From: Bradyrhizobium sp. URHD0069
GTDB lineage: Bacteria > Pseudomonadota > Alphaproteobacteria > Rhizobiales > Xanthobacteraceae
Assembly (NCBI RefSeq): GCF_000701345.1
Contig: NZ_JNIJ01000027.1
Span: forward strand, 30,421 to 94,420
Direction: 5' to 3'
Length of the DNA stretch: 64,000 nt
The notes beneath the pieces are model-generated. The model worked only from the letters and a program-made list of their open reading frames with translations, was not told the origin of the DNA and did not search any database. Positions 60,611-64,000 of this stretch are shown piece after piece (the first letter of the stretch is position 1; each line of letters starts with the position of its first letter). The position numbers and the translations under genes are program-made.

Positions 60611-62290
60611 ATGAACTGGTTCGTAACTAAAATCGTAGCCATCCTGGCTTTGCTGGTCAGCGCGACGTCTGCATGGACGAGCGCCGCATATGCGCAGCAC
60701 ATCCCCGAAATCCTCTATCACAAAGATAGGGCAGCTAAACTTCAAGACTTCTTTCGAGATCGTCTACTGCAGATTTCGTATGAGGTCACTGAAAAGTCGA
60801 CTGGCAGGAGCAAAATCGTTCGGGGTACCGGCTTCGTCATTTCGCCGGAGGGCTGGGCGCTCACGGCGGCCCACGTTTTTGAGCCGGCCTTTTCCGACGC
60901 CTATGAACAGAAAAAAGAGGTCATTGCTCAGCAAGCCAACGGCGGCAGTGTGGAGAATGTGAGTGTCATTCAAGGGAGCATTATTTTTTCGAAAACTGCC
61001 GATGTGGCCTTGTTTCGAGTGGCGAATCCATCCGGCGCCGACCTGGAAAAATACTTCTGTGTCGAACGTAGCGAAAACAGGCTTGTTGCAGGCAGCAAGG
61101 TGACGATCGCCGCCTGGAGATACTATAAGCCAGAGCGGGATCGGGAAAACTGGTATCTGCAGTATTACCCGAGCAAGGATGTTGAGCAGCGGAACGGGCC
61201 GGGAAATCTCTTCGAATATTTGGGATTTTCGCAGGAATTTCATAATTCGATGAGTGGCGGGGCCGTTATACAAAACGGAAAAGTGGTCGCCGTCATATCG
61301 AATGCGCTGATGGACAACGGCAGGCCGATAGCCGATGGGAACTACGCATACCCGTTGAGATATGCGAAAGACGTGCAATGGGATGGACGCGCCTTCGATT
61401 GCGGACGTGCCATCTCCGGTGAAATTGATTTCGTCCGTAAGGCAACCTACGAGAACTTTTCCACCGAAACCTGCGAGGGATCGCTGGCTTGGATTCCCGA
61501 TGGCACCACAAGAGAATTTTATAGTTTTCCAAAAAATGCCACGTACCGGCTCGGTCGACAACTCTTGTCCTGCGACCCCTTGTTATGTTCATGTTCGGGT
61601 CCAAAGCCTGACAAGACGGTTCGACTCGTCATCAATCACAGATCACCAAATCAGAATGAACCGTCGTGTCGGGCGGAAGCCATTTCGTCACATTTTGTAG
61701 GGCAGCGAACCTATTACGGAGCGCAGGTTATCCCAATCTTTTTGGATCATGCCCTCGCGCACGTTACGCCACAGACGTGGTTTTTCAGAAACGCTAGCCT
61801 GTTGCGCAGGAGTATGAGCGGGAAATTTGATCGTACGACCGCGGGGTCATCCGCACATTGGGAATGGTCCCCCATCGGGCCCACTGGTTTTAACAAGATC
61901 ACGCGGGAAAGTGGGCGCGCCGCCCAGCAAAAATGCCTGAACCTTAGCACCGATGAATGCAAAGACATCGCCGCTCTCAAATATTTCGATAAAGAAACTG
62001 AGACAGACATGCAATGGCATGGCTATCCTCGGCCCAGTTTAAATCCGAAGAGCACCTTGTTCGGATTGAGGGCGCGCGAACTCTGGGCCATCCCTGATCC
62101 GCTGCTCGCCCAAAACTTGCATTTGAAAAATTGGATTCTAAGATTTGGGACCACCACGAACGCGAGTTCAGCGAACCTCGTCGATTTTGCTTTTTGCGTG
62201 AACGCGGACTGGGACCGTTTCGTTGTCAGAACTTTCGCTCCCGAACGGAGCATAGAACCGACCCAAGTCGAAGTCTTATTCGATGACTAG
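60611..62290 (+). CDS. Secreted trypsin-like serine protease
   Basis: A 559-residue protein with an N-terminal signal (MNWFVTKIVAILALLVSATS). Catalytic triad: His88 in GTGFVISPEGWALTAAHVF, Asp131 in KTADVALFRV, and Ser215 in FHNSMSGGAVI. The protease domain ends near residue 260. A long C-terminal half (about 265-559) with many Cys and Trp has no family that I recognise. It follows the metzincin gene after 48 bp on the same strand, suggesting one operon. Confidence 0.88.
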   Translation: MNWFVTKIVAILALLVSATSAWTSAAYAQHIPEILYHKDRAAKLQDFFRDRLLQISYEVTEKSTGRSKIVRGTGFVISPEGWALTAAHVFEPAFSDAYEQKKEVIAQQANGGSVENVSVIQGSIIFSKTADVALFRVANPSGADLEKYFCVERSENRLVAGSKVTIAAWRYYKPERDRENWYLQYYPSKDVEQRNGPGNLFEYLGFSQEFHNSMSGGAVIQNGKVVAVISNALMDNGRPIADGNYAYPLRYAKDVQWDGRAFDCGRAISGEIDFVRKATYENFSTETCEGSLAWIPDGTTREFYSFPKNATYRLGRQLLSCDPLLCSCSGPKPDKTVRLVINHRSPNQNEPSCRAEAISSHFVGQRTYYGAQVIPIFLDHALAHVTPQTWFFRNASLLRRSMSGKFDRTTAGSSAHWEWSPIGPTGFNKITRESGRAAQQKCLNLSTDECKDIAALKYFDKETETDMQWHGYPRPSLNPKSTLFGLRARELWAIPDPLLAQNLHLKNWILRFGTTTNASSANLVDFAFCVNADWDRFVVRTFAPERSIEPTQVEVLFDD

Positions 62291-62328
62291 CGGCCGAAAA
62301 AACTGCGACTAGCTCAAAGGCATCTCGA

Positions 62329-62490
62329 CCAGAGCGTTGGGCTATCGCCGGCATCGACCCCAATCCGCAAAAGGAGGGCGAGATCACTCGCTGGACCAAG
62401 GGATACCGGGAGGCCGTGCATCCTTACTGGGCCTGACGGCGGCTATGTGAACTTCATGATGGACGATGTGGGCTCAGGCCCGCTACCGAA
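62329..62490 (+). pseudogene. Remnant of an FAD-linked oxidase with berberine-bridge (BBE) C-terminus
   Basis: One frame gives AIAGIDPNPQKEGEITRWTK then GYREAVHPYW and a stop (62341-62433). The next frame continues GGYVNFMMDD (about 62438-62470). Together this is the typical BBE-domain C-terminus of FAD-binding oxidoreductases (W-x-x-x-x-x-x-x-x-HPY...GGYVNFM). The rest of the gene is absent. It is a short degraded fragment just beyond the protease trio. Confidence 0.7.
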
Positions 62491-62669
62491 GTCGCCTGTG
62501 AGTTCATCACTAGATGGTGTAGTCCCTCACATGATTGTTCGATCGCCGCGCCCAAAGCTCGGAGAATTTCTGTTCAGTGACGCAAAAAGACATTTGCAAC
62601 CCTATTGGGAGTTAAGCGGAACCTAATCCGAAGCTTGCCAACATTCGATTTGGAAGGTTTAATTCTGTG

Positions 62670-62852
62670 ATGCGATATACGATGGAAAAGTTGCCGGGTC
62701 GCGACTTGTGGGCAGTTATCGATTCTGTCACGCACAGGCCTGCGTTAGTGAATGACGTACCTCAGATTGACCTCGTTCTTGATGACGCTGACGATCTCAC
62801 CGATTTACTCAATAGGCTCGACCAAGAAGCGGCCCTCGGCGCCAAGCACTGA
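62670..62852 (+). CDS. Small hypothetical protein, 60 aa
   Basis: MRYTMEKLPGRDLWAVIDSV opens an acidic 60-residue protein with IDLVLDDADDLTDLLNRLDQ, a compact helix-forming stretch. A GTG lies one codon upstream of the chosen ATG. Similar short acidic proteins are frequent in Bradyrhizobium genomes, but I know no function. There is no obvious operon partner. Confidence 0.6.
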   Translation: MRYTMEKLPGRDLWAVIDSVTHRPALVNDVPQIDLVLDDADDLTDLLNRLDQEAALGAKH

Positions 62853-63011
62853 AGCGCAGGATTAGGCTAGTCGCCATCGCGGCGACGGCTTCCTAGCCAA
62901 ATGAATAAGATCGCGACAACGCTACTGCTAATGATCGTCTGAATTACTGTCAGACTGGCAGCAAATGCCTTTGCATCGCAACTGGCGCTCGTGACCGTGA
63001 CTTTTTGATTA

Positions 63012-63650
63012 TTACGGCGTCGCGATCAATCCGCTAGCCGTTGCAACTATCCAGCGGTTGCCCCAACGCACGATAGAGTCGATTCGCCCGATCCCGGGCA
63101 CTGTGTCGCCGCGTGTTGCCATCCGAACCCCATCGGGCCCTTCGAGAACAGCCGTTCCGCCTCGAACATCAAGAACTGTCCAACCCTCAATAGTTGTCGG
63201 TCTTGTCTCTGGCGCCGGCACGATAGGCCCTCGCTCGGTTAGAGTCATGTTTGCTTGGATAGCCGGAGAGGCTGTGCTGGAAGAGTCCGTAGATAGGTGA
63301 TCCGCTCCCGGCGCTGCGGCTTGAGGCTTGGCGGAAGGCCTCGCTCCAGCGGCGGAGACCGTATTTACGCCTGGTGGTGTTTGCGAACCTGGCGTGGATG
63401 CCATCTTTCGAGCGCCTTCGGTCTTACCGCCTGACTTTATTTCGGCAATTCGACGCGAAGGCGTTTCTGTCTGAGTGATTGGATTGAGGGCCGCCCTATT
63501 TGCAGAACCATACCAACTAAAGCCGCCAGCCCATCCCAAACCAAAGCCTGCAGCCAGTGCGCCTGCGACCAGCCAAATGGTGCGCTTTCGATCACCGTCT
63601 GGCTTCTGAGCTGCTGCCGGTTTGATGGACACCAAGTTTGGGTGTTTCAT
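63012..63650 (-). CDS. Hypothetical membrane-anchored protein, start next to an IS3 element
   Basis: A 212-residue protein with a short basic N-terminus (MKHPNLVSIKPAAAQKPDGD), one membrane helix (about 25-44) and a long Pro/Ser/Thr/Ala-rich linker. A compact C-terminal domain follows (GWTVLDVRGGTAVLEGPDGV, TVPGIGRIDSIVRWGN), resembling the periplasmic PilP-like or TrbI-type tail domains. There is no good ribosome site before the ATG at 63650. The IS3 element begins within a few bases, so the original 5' end may have been lost or altered. Confidence 0.6.
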   Translation of the reverse strand: MKHPNLVSIKPAAAQKPDGDRKRTIWLVAGALAAGFGLGWAGGFSWYGSANRAALNPITQTETPSRRIAEIKSGGKTEGARKMASTPGSQTPPGVNTVSAAGARPSAKPQAAAPGADHLSTDSSSTASPAIQANMTLTERGPIVPAPETRPTTIEGWTVLDVRGGTAVLEGPDGVRMATRGDTVPGIGRIDSIVRWGNRWIVATASGLIATP

Positions 63651-63667
63651 GAAACCGGAGGTGGGTC

Positions 63668-63958
63668 ATGCAGAGACGCAAATTCAGTCGAGAGTTCAAA
63701 GTCGAGGCGGTCAGGATGGTGAAGGGCCGCGGGGTCTCTGTGGCGCAGGCGGCGCAGGACTTGGACGTTCATGAGAACGTGCTGCGCAAGTGGGTCAAGG
63801 AGTTCGGCGCCGATCCGGCGCAGGCCTTTCCTGGCCATGGGCAAATGAAGCCTGAGCAGCAAGAGATCGAGCGGTTGCGCCGCGAGGTCGCAAAGCTGAA
63901 GGCCGAGCGGGATATCTTAAAAAAGGCCGCAGCCTACTTCGCGAAGGAAGCGACATGA
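63668..63958 (+). CDS. IS3-family transposase OrfA
   Basis: A 96-residue protein beginning MQRRKFSREFKVEAVRMVKG, with a helix-turn-helix (SVAQAAQDLDVHENVLRKWV) and a leucine-zipper coiled coil (IERLRREVAKLKAERDILKK). This is a typical OrfA. The run AAAAAAG at 63919-63925, in the DILKKA codons near its end, is a classic slippery heptamer for a -1 frameshift that yields the OrfAB transposase. Its stop overlaps the orfB start (ATGA). Confidence 0.93.
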   Translation: MQRRKFSREFKVEAVRMVKGRGVSVAQAAQDLDVHENVLRKWVKEFGADPAQAFPGHGQMKPEQQEIERLRREVAKLKAERDILKKAAAYFAKEAT

Positions 63959-64000
63959 AGTTCGGCTTCATTGCGAAGCACCGGAGCATCTGGCCGGTGG
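63955..64000 (+). CDS. IS3-family transposase OrfB, 5' end only
   Basis: Begins at the ATG at 63955 with MKFGFIAKHRSIWPV, the usual opening of the IS3 OrfB integrase-core protein. Only 15 codons fall inside the window, and the DDE catalytic region is beyond the end. Confidence 0.8.
   Translation, partial: MKFGFIAKHRSIWPV

Larger units (their letters stand above)
63640..64000 (+). mobile_element. IS3-family insertion sequence, left part; continues past window end
   Basis: Contains orfA and the start of orfB, in the overlapping arrangement of IS3 elements. The left end lies somewhere between about 63637 and 63667; a 12-bp palindrome GTTTCATGAAAC (63644-63655) lies there. The right end is outside the window, so length, target duplication and subgroup cannot be checked. 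Confidence 0.8.

Noticed and set aside
63644..63655. GTTTCATGAAAC as a fourth parS site
   Set aside because: It lacks the central CACGTG (two bases shorter), lies far from the parAB region and falls at the end of an IS3 element.

Overview
The window is chromosomal DNA of a GC-rich alphaproteobacterium, most like the Bradyrhizobium/Rhodopseudomonas group (Nitrobacteraceae). The evidence is the gene order (dnaQ-coaE-maf-DUF299 facing hemJ-rho-mnmE-mnmG-rsmG-parA-parB), two adjacent glnK-amtB pairs, and several families of palindromic intergenic repeats typical of that group. No 16S gene or other direct taxonomic marker is present.

Region 1 (1-12 kb) looks like the replication-origin and centromere neighbourhood. 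dnaQ, coaE, maf and the DUF299 regulator run leftward. hemJ, rho, mnmE, mnmG, rsmG, parA and parB run rightward from a roughly 470 bp spacer (2934-3405) that ends in an AT-rich dyad; by synteny with the Caulobacter origin this is the best oriC candidate. Three parS sites (core GTTTCACGTGAAAC) lie at 7071, 9032 and 9487, the last inside rsmG, just upstream of parAB.

Region 2 (12-40.4 kb) is core metabolism and envelope biology: holA, lptE and leuS; a Cache-HAMP-GGDEF diguanylate cyclase; the PLP homeostasis protein; an L,D-transpeptidase; an OmpR-type response regulator; xthA, lolA and ftsK; an aminotransferase; the two nitrogen-sensing/ammonium-transport pairs; tesB; a ubiquinone hydroxylase; a Trm112-like protein; a TetR regulator divergent from a small membrane protein, with two clear operators; a thiolase; a CYTH-CHAD protein; a LON-domain protein; and a thioredoxin with a TPR-like tail.

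Region 3 (40.4-57 kb) begins at a tRNA-Gly(GCC) gene and is an accessory defence island. On the minus strand, six genes that overlap or nearly touch form one apparent operon: HTH-WYL regulator, hsdR, hsdM, hsdS, an AAA ATPase with a DUF3696-like end, and a protein with an HxRxxxxD phospholipase-D-like motif. A decayed serine recombinase separates this operon from a 948-residue STAND/NB-ARC protein. That protein appears to have an N-terminal HEPN-type RNase motif, TPR repeats and two C-terminal cold-shock-like domains, and it is the most unusual architecture in the window. A DUF262/HNH protein of the GmrSD/SspE type follows.

Region 4 (57-64 kb) has a 1.4 kb stretch without recognisable genes, then three consecutive secreted hydrolases: an M23 endopeptidase, a metzincin-type metalloprotease and a trypsin-like serine protease. 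After these come a remnant of an FAD-linked (berberine-bridge) oxidase, two hypothetical genes and the left end of an IS3-family element that runs out of the window.

All functional statements come from reading motifs by eye; no database search was run.
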